Positions 1 to 10,783 of a DNA stretch of 64,000 nt are shown here, one piece after another. Source of the stretch: Amia ocellicauda. Taxonomy: Eukaryota; Chordata; Actinopteri; Amiiformes; Amiidae. The stretch covers positions 27,552,798-27,616,797 of the forward strand of contig NC_089856.1 in assembly GCF_036373705.1 (NCBI RefSeq). Direction: 5' to 3'. Below the pieces are notes generated by a model. That model worked only from the letters and a program-made list of their open reading frames with translations, was not told where the DNA came from and searched no databases. The stretch's first letter is position 1. Each line of letters opens with the position of its first letter. The position numbers were made by a program, and so were the translations under genes.

Positions 1-103
1 TGAAAGAGAGCACAAACAACACACACACAAATCGTGTGCTATGAAATAAATCATAATTATAATAATACTATATATGTTGTTATGTGACCATAAATAATAC
101 TGT

Positions 104-116
<13 letters not shown>

Positions 117-151
<35 letters not shown>
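117..151. repeat. (TA)n microsatellite
   Basis: A run of alternating T and A ends exactly where the first Tc1-like element begins. Tc1 elements insert at TA, so the array is the likely target site. Confidence 0.9.
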
Positions 152-155
<4 letters not shown>

Positions 156-300
156 TGATCAGCCATAACATTATCACCACTGACAGGTGAAGTGAATAAC
201 ACTGATAATCTCGTTATCATGGCACCTGTCAGTGGGTGGGATATATTAGGCAGCAAGTGAACATTTTGTCCTCAAAGTTGATGTGTTAGAACCAGGAAAA

Positions 301-999
301 ATGGGCAAGCATAAGGATCTGAGCGACTTTGACAAGGGCCAAATTGTGATGGCTAGACGACTGGGTCAGAGCATCTCCAAAACTGCAGCTCTTGTGGGGT
401 GTTCCCGGTCTGCAGTGGTCAGTACCTATCAAAAGTGGTCCAAGGAAGGAAAAGCGGTGAACCGGCGACAGGGTCAAGGGCGGCCAAGGCTCATTGATGC
501 ACGTGGGGAGCGAAGGCTGGCCAGTGTGGTCTGATCCAACAGACGAGCTACTGTAGGTCAAATTGCTAAAAAAGTTCATGCTGGTTCTGATAGAAAGGCG
601 TCAGAACACACAGTGCATCGCAGTTTGTTGCGTATGGGGCTGCGTCAGACCAGTCAGGGTGCCCATGCTGACCCCTGTCCACTGCCGAAAGCGCCTACAA
701 TGGGCACGTGAGCATCAGAACTGGACCACGGAGCAATGGATGAAAGTGGCCTGGTCTGATGAATCACGAGTTCAAGCTGTTCACTTGGCCTCCAAATTCC
801 CCAGATCTCAATCCAATCGAGCATCTGTGGGATGTGCTGGCCAATCAAGTCCGATCCATGGAGGCCCCACCTCGCAAGTTACAGGACTTAAAGGATCTGC
901 TGCTATCGTCTTGGTGCCAGATACCACAGCACACCTTCAGAGGTCTAGTGGAGTCCATGCCTCGACGGGTCAGGGCTGTTTTGGCGGCAAAATGGGGAC
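301..999 (+). pseudogene. Tc1-like transposase pseudogene
   Basis: Reading starts at [10 protein letters not shown], the N-terminal paired-like DNA-binding domain, with GRPR visible before residue 70. A TGA at 532-534 closes the frame, and the homologous sequence continues with small frameshifts. The first catalytic Asp (WSDES, about 755-768) is followed directly by [16 protein letters not shown] (from about 784). The roughly 90 residues that normally hold the second catalytic Asp are therefore absent. The C-terminus is cut by the LTR at position 1000. The paralogue at 20947-21646 carries the same internal deletion. Confidence 0.9.
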
Positions 1000-1554
1000 T
1001 GTTAAGGTACAACGCTTCAGGTGAAGCAACCCTTCAGATCCCAGTGAATCAGGCAGTCAGGCCAGTCAGCGTTTCAGCTACAGGGGAGACTGTTCAGCAG
1101 GAGACAAGCGCTTGGGAAGAAAAATGCACAGACACAGAAGTAGTCCGTTCGTTTATCTTCAGTTTATTGAAAGTTTCACACAGCCTTTATACAGTCTAAA
1201 AAACAATACGTTACATAACATAAAGTAAAAAAAAAAAAAAAGTTTTGCAGTGTTCCCACAAGCAGGTGCACATGTCATGCCTCGTGGGAATGTTATTGTC
1301 CGAGGATGTGCAACACATAATATATTTGTGGCAAAAAAGGGGGAATAACTGTGCGAATAACATGTTTTGTGTATGCCACAGCTGCAGGGATTACAAGCAG
1401 TTCTGTGGGTTACAATAATAAGTACAAATATGAAAGCTAAAACCAGGCAGTACACTAGAACAAACCTTAAACTACTTCTATATATATACACCGTACATCA
1501 GAAGCAGCACGTCAACACAGTTTACATAAAAATGAAACAAAAGAAACCCTCGCA
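1000..1554. mobile_element. Solo LTR nested in the Tc1-like element
   Basis: A 555-bp block begins TGTTAAGG and ends CCTCGCA, so it has TG...CA termini. It is flanked by a perfect 5-bp duplication GGGAC at 995-999 and 1555-1559. Removing the block and one GGGAC restores a normal Tc1-like 3' end. No internal retroviral or retrotransposon genes are present, so this is a solo LTR left by recombination. Orientation is not certain. Confidence 0.88.
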
Positions 1555-1607
1555 GGGACCTACACAATATTAGGCAGGTGGTCATAATGTTATGGCTGAT
1601 CGGTGTA

Positions 1608-2060
1608 TATACAGTATTATTTACGGTCACATAACAACAACAACAATAGTATAGATTCAGGTAGTTTTACCACATCCGGGTTTATAGTGGTGCATTTAAC
1701 ATCTGTCCTTGCTAGACAGGTACATTTCCTCGCTATGACAATCGAGTTTTGATTTTTTCTGCTACAGCACTCTATAATGTGATAACACAAATTATTGTTG
1801 TTACTATTACAATAACAAAAAAACTGTGTTGCACCACTTCATCCACCTTAATAAAACATTCTGCATTTTTTACATTGCTTTTAAATGTATTAAAATGTCT
1901 TAAAGGTTTCATAGGCAAGGCAGGGGGGCAATCGCATATTGTCAGTGTGCCTGCAAATCAGGTATAGCTGTGGCGAACGAGAGAGGGGTGGAACATGTGC
2001 GCTTGTGTTTTCTTTTTCACATGGCCTGAATAGCGCTGCGGGAAACCCTATATATATATA
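1608..2060. other. Non-coding spacer
   Basis: AT-rich sequence without a supportable gene. A short open frame near 1749-1967 has no recognisable features. The stretch ends in a short TA run at the insertion point of the next transposon. Confidence 0.6.
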
Positions 2061-3513
2061 CAGCTCTGGAAAAAATTAAGAGACCACTGCAATTTTTTCT
2101 TAAATCAGCATCTCTACATGTATGGCAGCCATTCCATTCCAGTGTCTGTTGATTGAGGTACTGATTAGGTGATCACCTGAACCAAATCTTATTTTACAAG
2201 AAAAAGTATAAAAAACACTGTTGTGGTCATCACTATCTTCTTGCAATAGGACCAGCTGGATGGCAAAAACAGTGCTAGTAGTACCTCAAAAGTAATTGGA
2301 ATCAAAAAATAATTATTGACCATCCCAAAAGAGTTTAAAAGGAACGTTTTGAGTGAGGAAAAGAAGGGTTCAATTCCGGCTTTACTGGCAGAGGGATACA
2401 GTGAGCGTCGGGTTGCTTCCATCCTTAAAATTTAAAAGATGGCGGTTCATAAGAACAAGGTCAAAGAGCAGACATTGGGAACAACAAAGCTACAAATGGC
2501 AGAGGGTGAAAAGCACTCTCCACTGACTGGGATGACCGCCAGCTCATTCGAATGTGACTCAACAACTGTAGGATGACATCAAGTGACCTACAAAAAGAAT
2601 GGTAAATGGCAGCTGGGGTGAAGTGCATGCCGAGGATGGTTTGAAACAGGCTCCTAGGGGCAGGGCTGAAGTCGTGCAAAGCTAAAAAAAAAAAAAGCCC
2701 TTCATCAATGAGAAGCAAAGAAGAGCCAGGCTGAGGTTTGCAAAAGACCATAAAGATTGGACCATAGAGGACTGGAGTAAGACCGTCTTCTCTGATGAGT
2801 CAAATTTTCAGCTTTGCCCAACACCTGGTCTTCTAATGGTTAGACAGAGACCTGGAGAGGCCTACCAGCCACAATGTCTCGCACCCACTGTGAAATTTGG
2901 TGAAGGATTGGGGTGCTTCAACAAGGCTGGAATCAGGCAGATTTGTCTTTGTGAAGGACGCATGAATCAAGCCACGTACAAGATTGTCCTGGAGAAAACT
3001 TGCTTCCTTCTGCTCTTACAATGTTCCCCAAATCTGAGGATTGTTTTTTCCAGCAGGACAATGCTCCATACCACACCGCCAAGTCAATCAAGGTGTGAAT
3101 GGAGGACCACCAGATCAAGACCCTGTCATGGCCAGCCCAGTCTCCAGACCCAAACCCCATTGAAAACCTCTGGAATGTGATCAAGAGGAAGATGGATGGT
3201 CACAAGCCATCAAACAAAGCCGAGCTGCTTGAATTTTTTACGCCAGGAGTTTAAAAATGAATATGAGCTTATTTTCTTTGCATTATTCGAGGTCTGACAA
3301 CACTGCATCTTTTTTGTTATTTTGACCAGTTGTCATTTTCTGCAAATAAATGCTCTAAATGACAATATTTTTGTTTGGAATTTGTGAGAAATGTTGTCAG
3401 TAGTTTATAGAATAAAACAAAAATGTTAATTTTACTCAAACACATACCTATAGATAGTAAAACCAGAGAAACTGATAATTTTGCAGTGGTCTCTTAATTA
3501 TTTTCCAGGGCTG
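2061..3513 (+). mobile_element. Tc1-like transposon, second family, decayed
   Basis: The terminal inverted repeats are CAGCTCTGGAAAAAATTAAG at the left and its inverted, slightly diverged copy at 3490-3513, flanked by TA. The 1453-bp length is full size for a Tc1 element. A related fragment of the left end lies at about 7829-7890. Confidence 0.9.
2330..3260 (+). pseudogene. Decayed Tc1-like transposase
   Basis: Fragments of a transposase appear in several plus-strand frames. The first catalytic Asp lies in FSDES near 2790-2805. The second lies in QQDNAPYHTAKS near 3052-3085. The glutamate motif appears as SPDPNPIENLW near 3140-3172. Stops and frameshifts separate these motifs, so no enzyme can be made. 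The minus-strand open frames in this stretch are shadows. Confidence 0.85.
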
Positions 3514-3631
3514 TATAATATACATCTGTATTTGCTTCTGTTTTTAGAGTGTAATTCAAACATTTATTAAACACAAGGTAACTTTATTAATTCACTTCTA
3601 TTGCTTTTAGAAAAGGTTAAACTGCCGTGTC

Positions 3632-4035
3632 TGTCATACTGGTGTTAGGGTCCATGAGCAGGGCTAACAAGAAAGGAAAGGAAAGAACAGGAACAGGACC
3701 AGCAATTAGGCTGACTAGATAAAGGGGGAATCCAAAAACCGTAATCAGGAGGCAGGCAAGAGGTCGATCGATCAAGTAAACAGAGTCACAGGGAGAATCC
3801 AAAACACTAAGTCGAGATACAAGGCAAGGGTCAATAAACAGGATAATCTAACACTGGAGAATGCTCAGAATAGCTGCCGAAAACAAACTAGACTTCGCAA
3901 CAGGTGTTTGGTGACGTGGGTTTAAATACAATGACTGAAGAGGACAGAAATGATTGTCAGGTGAGGTAATTTGATTGAAGAATTGAAAAGCTGATGCGTC
4001 ATCTAGTGGTGAGAATGAAATCTGCAGGCCTGACA
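3632..4035 (-). mobile_element. Solo LTR, probably Ty3/Gypsy-type
   Basis: Read on the minus strand, this 404-bp block begins TGTCAGGCCTGC and ends TATGACA, giving the inverted TGTCA/TGACA termini of many fish Gypsy LTRs. A TTTAAA promoter-like box follows about 110 bases in. The flanking pentamers (GTGTC and GTAAC) agree at only three of five bases, so the insertion is old or the boundary is off by a base. No internal genes are present. Confidence 0.6.
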
Positions 4036-4099
4036 GTAACATTCAAGATTGTAATCCCATGAACCCATGATTGTAAAACAAACATGTAACTTCATAAGA

Positions 4100-4366
4100 A
4101 GTTGCATATCCCAATTAAAGACCTCAAAAATACTCAACACAAATTATTTGATTGTAACACGCCGAGACACATTTGCTCCCTCCCCTTTGGAGTGATTGGC
4201 TGCATAAAAAATTCTTGATGATGGGCATTTTCCTGCAACGTGATTGGCTGCATGTAAACATTGATTGACAGTTAATCCTCCCACATTCCAAAAACTCGAT
4301 ACTTGAGATACAAGTGTTTTGGATTTCACACAAAATAATATTTTGAATATATCGCCCAGCCCTATG
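4100..4366. repeat. Fragment of a non-autonomous DNA transposon
   Basis: The stretch ends in ATATCGCCCAGCCCT, the inverted form of an AGGGCTGGGCGATAT terminus shared by many fish MITEs. The opposite terminus is not present, so this is a one-ended remnant. The two minus-strand open frames in it are not genes. Confidence 0.5.
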
Positions 4367-4974
4367 TGAAAGTAGATTGCACTAACAAATTAAAGATCTT
4401 GGTGAATACTGACCTTGACCATTCCTATTTTTCATTTCATGTTTAATAGTGTTGTGCTGTGTTGTTCAGGTAATGCCAACACTAATGTATCATCTTTCCT
4501 AGGACATTAAAGGTTTGCAATTCTTAGCTCTCCATCTCCCTCACCATCTTCACATGGGGAAGGTGAGGAGTTACAACCAGGTTCCTCCAATCCTGGCCAT
4601 CCTCAAGCCACCTGTCTCTTTTCACCATGCAGGCTACACAGCCTATATGAGAGGTTCAACACTGATAAGAGGAGCAGCACATCCCTCTCAGCAGTACTGC
4701 AAGCGTCCAGCAAGCCGGCAGGAGATGCTCAGTAGCAAGGAGCTGAGAGTAACCCTGCCGATTTAGTCCACACCATTTAAAATGTGATTTAAATTTGCAG
4801 TTGCCTGTCTGAACCCAGATGTCAACCCAGATTAGCTTGACTGTTTGTCCGATACTGATCTCCAGGAATCAGCCCCCCACAGGCAGTTGATATTGGTTCA
4901 GTATGACAACAACTTTAAACAGAACTTCAAGGTTTAAAGGTCTAAAGGGGAAAGAACATTCAAATTAAATCTTC
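4367..4974. other. Non-coding spacer before the duplication
   Basis: An 83-codon plus-strand frame at 4515-4766 is rich in His and Pro and resembles nothing I recognise. I see no splice context or repeat structure that would make it a gene. Confidence 0.4.
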
Positions 4975-5164
4975 AGTTGCAAGTTTGTGCATGACCTATT
5001 GTGTCAGAAGTGTGAAAAGTATAAAGAGGATATTGATAAACACTTTAATAACTTAAGCAACATTTCAGTTGGGTAAATCCATCACTTTTACTATCCAAAC
5101 AAAAACAAAAAACCTGAAAGAAACAAACAGAACACAAAAATGCTAGACAAAATCATTAAACCAG

Positions 5165-5190
5165 ACCATAGGCAGTTTTATTGTTTTTAT
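5165..5190 (-). promoter_or_regulatory. Candidate polyadenylation region of CCL-A
   Basis: On the minus strand this AT-rich stretch contains overlapping AATAAA hexamers. The equivalent position in the duplicate (about 9848-9872) keeps AATAAA. It lies about 830 bases beyond the CCL-A stop codon, which would give a long AU-rich 3' UTR. This is an inference from position and conservation. Confidence 0.35.
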
Positions 5191-6014
5191 TTAATTAATA
5201 GTAGATATTTCTGAATCTTTAAAAAGACATTAAAAATGATACTTTCAAATTTTATAATTTTAATAAAGCAACTTCCCCCTTAAAATATTATTGCTGTCAA
5301 GTCAAGTTCAGTTATGTTATACAAATATAAAAGAGTAGAAATCAAAACAAATGTTAGAAAACATATTTAAATCTTTCAATAATGCAAATATATACAGTAT
5401 CTGTTCCATATCTGTTCCATAAGTAAATCTTAAATGTGACTAGCATTCTCATTGTGAATTACAAACCTGTTTTTGTCAGAAGCTTCTTTCTTCTACACAT
5501 GGGTTATAATTTGCAATCAGCAAGTTTTAATTTAATTGCAGCATTACTACCAACAAATTGTTTTTCATGAAAGTACAAAAACTCCTTAATTATATATTTA
5601 AATGTATTATCTATGTGTCAAGTAATTATTCATATTGTGCCAAAATCATGCCACTGACTGAATTGAAACAGTTGATATTTGACTTTGCCTGAATTTGTAA
5701 TTATTAGTATGCCAACCTGAATAATAACAGCAATTGTGTAAGTAGTTTTACAATGGAAATGTCTGTGTTATTCTTCATTGCTGGCAAAAACCTTTTCACA
5801 GTATTCAGGTTAAAGCATTTTGGTTTTAAAACTTAATACAGCAAATGTAATAGCAAAATGCTTGCTGATGTCTAATAAATAAAATACATTAATATATCCC
5901 AGATGTAAAAAACAATACATAATGTATAGATATAAGCAGATTATCAAGGAATAATACAAAGTTTAAATGTTTAAGATATAGAAGAATAAGATGGAAATGT
6001 TTGCTTGAAAAGCC

Positions 6015-7349
6015 TCAAATCTTTAAATCCTGATCCAGTGTTGTCAGTTCTAGAGAAAAGGGAAAAAGGAAACTTTTAATAAAATCACTATTTTTAGTCA
6101 AACATAAATAATGAATGTGAATTAGTTAATTAATAATTACTGTACCTCTAATTTTCTTTTCCACCCAGCGAGCTTCTGGATCGGAACAGATTTGTCCTTT
6201 GTCAGTGTAAAATCTAAAGAATCATCAAATCACATTAATATTCCTTTCTTTCAAATCAAATACAATGACATGACTCATTCTCAGAGTAAGGTTAGATATT
6301 TTATATCTCCAAAATCCATTATAAAATCTCTCTCAAATTAGACACATTTACATTGTGTGTTACAACCCCATAATTACAATTTCCCTGATTTGCTAGCCAA
6401 ACAAGTCACATTTGAAAAATGACTGTTCTCATTTGTCAGTAAAGTCATATATCTCTCAGTATTATGGAAGTTTGTAACTTCAAAGCAGAACCACAGGCTG
6501 GATTAAATCAAAACTTTGACCCACCCGCTAATAGCAAACTACAAACCTGTACATCATAGCGGCTACATTTATGATTAGAAGAAAGTGGCATCTTACTAAA
6601 AATGAAGCCACAACAGAGGACAGTTCTGTAGTTTTCCATTACCGGGTGGGTCAAAGTATTGATTTACTCTGGCCCCACATCAAAAGGTCAACACTCACAT
6701 CACCGCATCTACGCAGGGTTTCAGGGGGTTCTGCCGTTTGTAGCCAGTGATGGCATAGGGAATCCGAGCTTTAGATACCTTTTCACAACAATCAGTGGTA
6801 ATTTTAGTTGGACGACGATCTGAAACAAAGTTTATCACAGTCAGTTTTTAGGTTTCAGTGAAATGATATTCCTGTTAAAAGTCTTTTGGAAAAACATTTC
6901 TTGTTTGACTTCAAGCAATCTTAAGATGCAGATTAACTATTTTGATAAACAGTTGATGAGTAAAAATAATAACAAAAATATATGATCAGATTTTTACTAA
7001 TAGGTTATTTTTTTTAGGAAGATAGTGAATCAGTGCACAGTACCAACTATTTATTTATTTAAATTAAAGAGTACATAAATACATCCTCATGATTTGAATC
7101 CTGATTTGCATAATACAGTATTCATTTGAGAATCTTATGACTAGGAAAGTCACTTTTGGATTATGTAAGGAGCAGTGAAAATCTTGAAAAAAAAATTCTC
7201 TGTCCATCATTACTAAATGAAGACAATATTTGAGCTCTGGATTATTATAGTGTGCAGTACTTACATGGAGCTGCCAGCACTACAGCAATGCCAATTGTCA
7301 TAAATGCCATTATAATGGCGAAGGAAGAAAACTTTGGAGAGCGATGCAT
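6015..7349 (-). CDS. CC chemokine CCL-A, four coding exons, 102 aa
   Basis: A secreted CC chemokine, expected to attract leukocytes through a seven-transmembrane receptor. The exons are 7265-7349 (start ATG at 7347-7349), 6699-6819, 6146-6213 and 6015-6049 (stop TGA), each bounded by GT/AG with phases 1, 2 and 1. Exon 1 encodes a 27-28 residue signal peptide (FAIIMAFMTIGIAVVLAAP). Exon 2 holds Cys39-Cys40, the ITGY core and Cys64. Exon 3 holds Cys78 and EARWVEKKI of the C-terminal helix. Exon 4 adds 10 residues. The four cysteines give the usual two disulfides. A separate short last exon resembles the CCL19/20/21-type layout rather than the three-exon inflammatory genes, but I do not assign an orthologue. 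Intron 2 carries a MITE. Confidence 0.92.
6495..6675. mobile_element. PIF/Harbinger-like MITE, 181 bp, in CCL-A
   Basis: Long inverted repeats of about 45 bp begin GGCTGGATTAAATCAAAACT and return inverted at 6630-6675. A 3-bp duplication CAC flanks it (6492-6494 and 6676-6678). The matching site in CCL-B reads straight through without the insert, so the edges are exact. A second 181-bp copy is at 61711-61891. The 3-bp duplication fits PIF/Harbinger, but the superfamily is inferred. Confidence 0.88.
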
Positions 7350-7567
7350 TTTTTCAGATTCACAGTTCCAGCACTGACATCAACACGAATAAATGATCTG
7401 AGGATTTGTTAGCACACTTCTCTTTTCATACAAAGGAAAAGTAACAGTGTTCACAACATCATTTCCTTTTCAGTACAGTACTTCATCAATGTGTGAACCT
7501 TACAGGAAATGATAGGCTTAATGATAAAGGTTGTACTGTCTATTTCAGTTCTAATGTTTTCTTTGTG

Positions 7568-7568
<1 letters not shown>

Positions 7569-7614
<46 letters not shown>
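7569..7614. repeat. (TA)n microsatellite
   Basis: Alternating AT run upstream of CCL-A, absent as a long array from the duplicate block. Confidence 0.9.
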
Positions 7615-7617
<3 letters not shown>

Positions 7618-7826
7618 ATAATTTAAAGAGTGAAGATGTTAAAATGGCAGGAGACTAAACACATTGCAAGAAGAAGCAGATCAAGGAAGGACAAAAAAGT
7701 GATAGAATGGATCCCATGAGAAAAAACAATGACCAAGAAGACCACTTTGAAAATGGGAAGAAGAGAATAGAGCTGTAAATCTGTGTCTCTTTGGGAGGCC
7801 TCCAGACAGCTGTGGACGTTTATATA

Positions 7827-7895
7827 CAGCTCTGGAAAAAATTAAGAGACCACTTCAAGTTCAGAAATCAATGTTAAGTGGTATCTTACTTTTTT
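7827..7895. mobile_element. Tc1 terminal fragments
   Basis: The stretch begins with CAGCTCTGGAAAAAATTAAG, the left end of the family at 2061. It finishes with TTTTTTCCCTCACTG, the outer end of the family at 7968 and 55354. A diverged form of the first part is also present near 12350 in the duplicate block, so that piece predates the duplication. Confidence 0.7.
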
Positions 7896-7901
7896 CCCTC
7901 A

Positions 7902-7902
<1 letters not shown>

Positions 7903-7969
<67 letters not shown>

Positions 7970-7970
7970 T
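7903..7970. repeat. (TA)n microsatellite
   Basis: A long TA run. It replaces the outermost bases of the left terminal repeat of the Tc1-like element that follows. Confidence 0.9.
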
Positions 7971-8186
7971 TAGAAATTATTTGATCCCCTGCTGATTTTG
8001 TACGTTTGCCCACTGACAAAGAAATGATCAGTCTATCATTTTAATGGTAGGTGTATTTTAACAGTGAGAGACAGAATAACAACAAAAAAATCCAGAAAAA
8101 CGCATTTCAAAAAAGTTATAAATTGATTTGCATGTTAATGAGTGAAATAAGTATTTGATCTCCTATCAATCAGCAAGATTTCTGGC

Positions 8187-8290
8187 TCCCAGGTGTCTTT
8201 TATACAGGTAACGAGCCGAGATTAGGAGCACTCTCTTAAAGGGAGTGCTCCTAATCTCAGCTCGTTACCTGTATAAAAGACACCTGTCCA
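8187..8290. repeat. Long palindrome with TATAAAA in the transposon leader
   Basis: Two arms of about 45 bp, from CAGGTGTCTTTTATACAGGT to its inverse before 8290, meet at a short AT centre near 8238. Each arm carries TATAAAA, so on either strand a TATA box points outward. The right arm lies about 55 bp before the transposase ATG. The same palindrome is kept in the copy at 55354. Confidence 0.9.
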
Positions 8291-8328
8291 CAGAAGCAAT
8301 CAATCAATCAGATTCCAAACTCTCCACC

Positions 8329-9328
8329 ATGGCCAAGACCAAAGAGCTGTCCAAGGATGTCAGGGACAAGATTGTAGACCTACACAAGGCTGGAATGGGC
8401 TACAAGATCATCGCCAAGCAGCTTGGTGAGAAGGTGACAACAGTTGGTGCGATTATTCGCAAATGGAAGAAACACAAAATAACTGTCAGTCTCCCTCGGT
8501 CTGGGGCTCCATGCAAGATCTCACCTCGTGGAGTTTCAATGATCATGAGAACGGTGAGGAATCAGCCCAGAACTACACGGGAGGATCTTGTTAATGATCT
8601 CAAGGCAGCTGGGACCATAGTCACCAAGAAAACAATTGGTAACACACTACGCTGTGAAGGACTGAAATCCTGCAGCGCCCGCAAGGTCCCCCTGCTCAAG
8701 AAAGCACATGTACAGGCCTGTCTGAAGTTTGCCAATGAACATCTGAATGATTCAGAGGAGAACTGGGTGAAAGTGTTGTGGTCAGATGAGACCAAAATCA
8801 AGCTCAACTCGCCGTGTTTGGAGGAGGAGGAATGACCCCAAGAACACCATCCCCACCGTCAAACATGGAGGTGGAAACATTATGCTTTGGGGGTGTTTTT
8901 CTGCTAAGGGGACAGGACAACTGCACCACATCAAAGGGATGATGGACGGGACCATGTACCATCAAATCTTGGGTGAGAACCTCCTTCCCTCAGCCAGGGC
9001 ATTGAAAATGGGTCATGGATGGGTATTCCAGCATGACAATGACCCAAAACACAAAGCCAAGGCAACAAAGGAGTCGCTCAAGAAGAAGCACATTAAGGTC
9101 CTGGAGTGGCCTAACCAGTCTCCAGACCTTAATCCCATAGAAAATCTGTGGAGGGAGCTGAAGGTTCGAGTTGCCAAACGTCAGCCTGGAAACCTTAATG
9201 ACTTGGAGAGGATCTGCAAAGAGGAGTGGGACAAAATCCCTCCTGAGATGTGTGTAAACCTGGTGGCCAACTACAAGAAACGTCTGACCTCTGTGATTGC
9301 CAACAAGGGTTTTGCCACCAAGTACTAA
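8329..9328 (+). pseudogene. Tc1-like transposase, frameshifted
   Basis: The start is the ATG in CCACCATGG at 8329, inside the longer open frame that begins upstream. The N-terminal half runs [10 protein letters not shown] to WSDETKI, with the first catalytic Asp (residue 153) intact. A small deletion near 8796-8830 throws the frame, and reading resumes in another frame to the end (KGFATKY, TAA at 9326-9328). The second half keeps HDND and [11 protein letters not shown]. All three catalytic residues are therefore present but in two frames. The protein is dead unless frameshifted. Confidence 0.92.
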
Positions 9329-10206
9329 TTCGAAGGGGTCAAATACTCATTTCCCTCATTAACATGCAAATCAATGTATAACTTTTTTGAAATGCGTTTT
9401 TCTGGATTTTTTTGTTGTTATTCTGTCTCTCACTGTTAAAATACACCTACGATTAAAATTATAGACTGATCATTTGTTTGTCAGTGGGCAAATGTACAAA
9501 ATCAGCAGGGGATCAAATACTTTTTTCCCTCACTGTACGTGTGTGTGTTTTTTGAGGCCCCTCATAAAATGAGACCCTAGTACAATTTGTAGCTTTTTCA
9601 GTTTATGCCTAAATCAAGCATTGGTAGTACACATCACTGATGTCCCCTTACAGATTTGCTTTTGCATGACTTACTGTGTGCGAATTGTGAAAAGTTTCAA
9701 AAGGATATTAATAAACACTTCAATAACTTTAGCACCATTTCAGTTGGATAAATCCATCAGTCAAGTTATGTATTATCTGAAAAAAATACAGAAAGACACA
9801 AACAAAACACAGAAATGCTAGACAAAATCATGAAACCAGACCATGGGCAGTTTTATTACAGATTTTATTTAAGTAATAATAGATATTTCCGAATCTTTAC
9901 AGAGAAATAATGATAAATGATAAAAATGATAGTTCAAAATTTATCATTGTAATAAAGCAATTTCCCCAATAAATATTTATTTCCCCTTAAAATAGTATTG
10001 CTATTCAATATATTAGTCAAGTTCAGTAATGTTATACAAATATAAAAGAGTACAAATCAAAACATATGGTAGAAAACTTTTTATCTTATTTCAATAATGT
10101 AAATAGATAGAGTATCTGTTCTAAATTGAAGCTGGGATTAAATCTTAAATTTGACTAAAAAGCTAATTGTGAAATCTTTTTGATTTTGTCAGAAGCTTCT
10201 TTCTTC

Positions 10207-10232
10207 TACACACACACACACACACACACACA
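10207..10232. repeat. (CA)n microsatellite
   Basis: A 26-bp CA run in the 3' region of CCL-B. It is the reason for a Val-Cys run in a spurious minus-strand frame. Confidence 0.85.
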
Positions 10233-10783
10233 AAACACCACCTAGTATTGAGTTACACTTTGTAATCAGCAGGTGTATCAAAGTTTTGATTGCAGCCTTA
10301 GTACCTTTCATTTTTATTTTTATTAAATTAATTAGTACAAACAACTCTATATTAAAATGTAATATATATGTGTCAAGCAATGAATAATCTTGTGCCAAAA
10401 TCCGTCCATAGACTGAACTGAAACAGTTGGTATTTGACTGCCTGAATTTATAATTGTTAGTATGCCAACCTGAATAATAACAGCCCTTTTCTTATCTGGT
10501 TTAAAAATGGAAATGTCTGTAATATTTTTTATTGTTGACAAAAACAAACCTTTTCACAGTATTCAGGTTAATGCATTTTTGTATTTTAACAAATAAAACT
10601 ATAATAGCAAAATGCTTGCTAATGCTAGAAGATAAATTAATATAGTAGAAGTATAATCCATATATAAATAACAATACAAATTGTATACGAGCAGATTATA
10701 AATAGAGAATACAAAGTTTAAACTTTTAATATAGAAGAAAAACAGGGAAATGTTTGCTTGAATAAGCCTGAAATGTTGAAACC

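Larger units (their letters stand above)
153..1605 (+). mobile_element. Tc1-like transposon, internally deleted, with nested solo LTR
   Basis: The left end (CACTGATCAGCCATAACATT) is matched in inverted orientation by the right end at about 1580-1605, and both sides are flanked by TA. Without the 555-bp LTR at 1000-1554 and its 5-bp duplication the element would be about 0.9 kb, short for a Tc1 element of about 1.2-1.6 kb. The missing part is the middle of the transposase gene. It cannot encode its own mobility. Confidence 0.9.
4975..7895. repeat. Tandem duplication block 1 (contains CCL-A)
   Basis: This block is collinear with 9650-12400. Matching landmarks include the edges at about 4985 and 9660, a CAGAAGCTTCTTTCTTCTAC stretch at about 5478 and 10190, all chemokine exons, and the segment with AGGAAGGAC near 7685 and 12240. 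Intron and flanking sequence is conserved as well as exons, so the unit is a segmental duplication of nearly 3 kb. Differences include a MITE present only here (6495-6675) and about 96 bp upstream of the start codon missing from the other block. Confidence 0.85.
7968..9535 (+). mobile_element. Tc1-like transposon between the duplicated chemokine blocks
   Basis: The right end TTTTTTCCCTCACTG finishes at 9535 with TA. The left terminal repeat is recognisable from TTTGATCCCCTGCTG (about 7979) but its outer 20 or so bases are replaced by TA repeat. The nearly intact sister copy is at 55354-56823. The body is about 1.57 kb. Confidence 0.92.
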
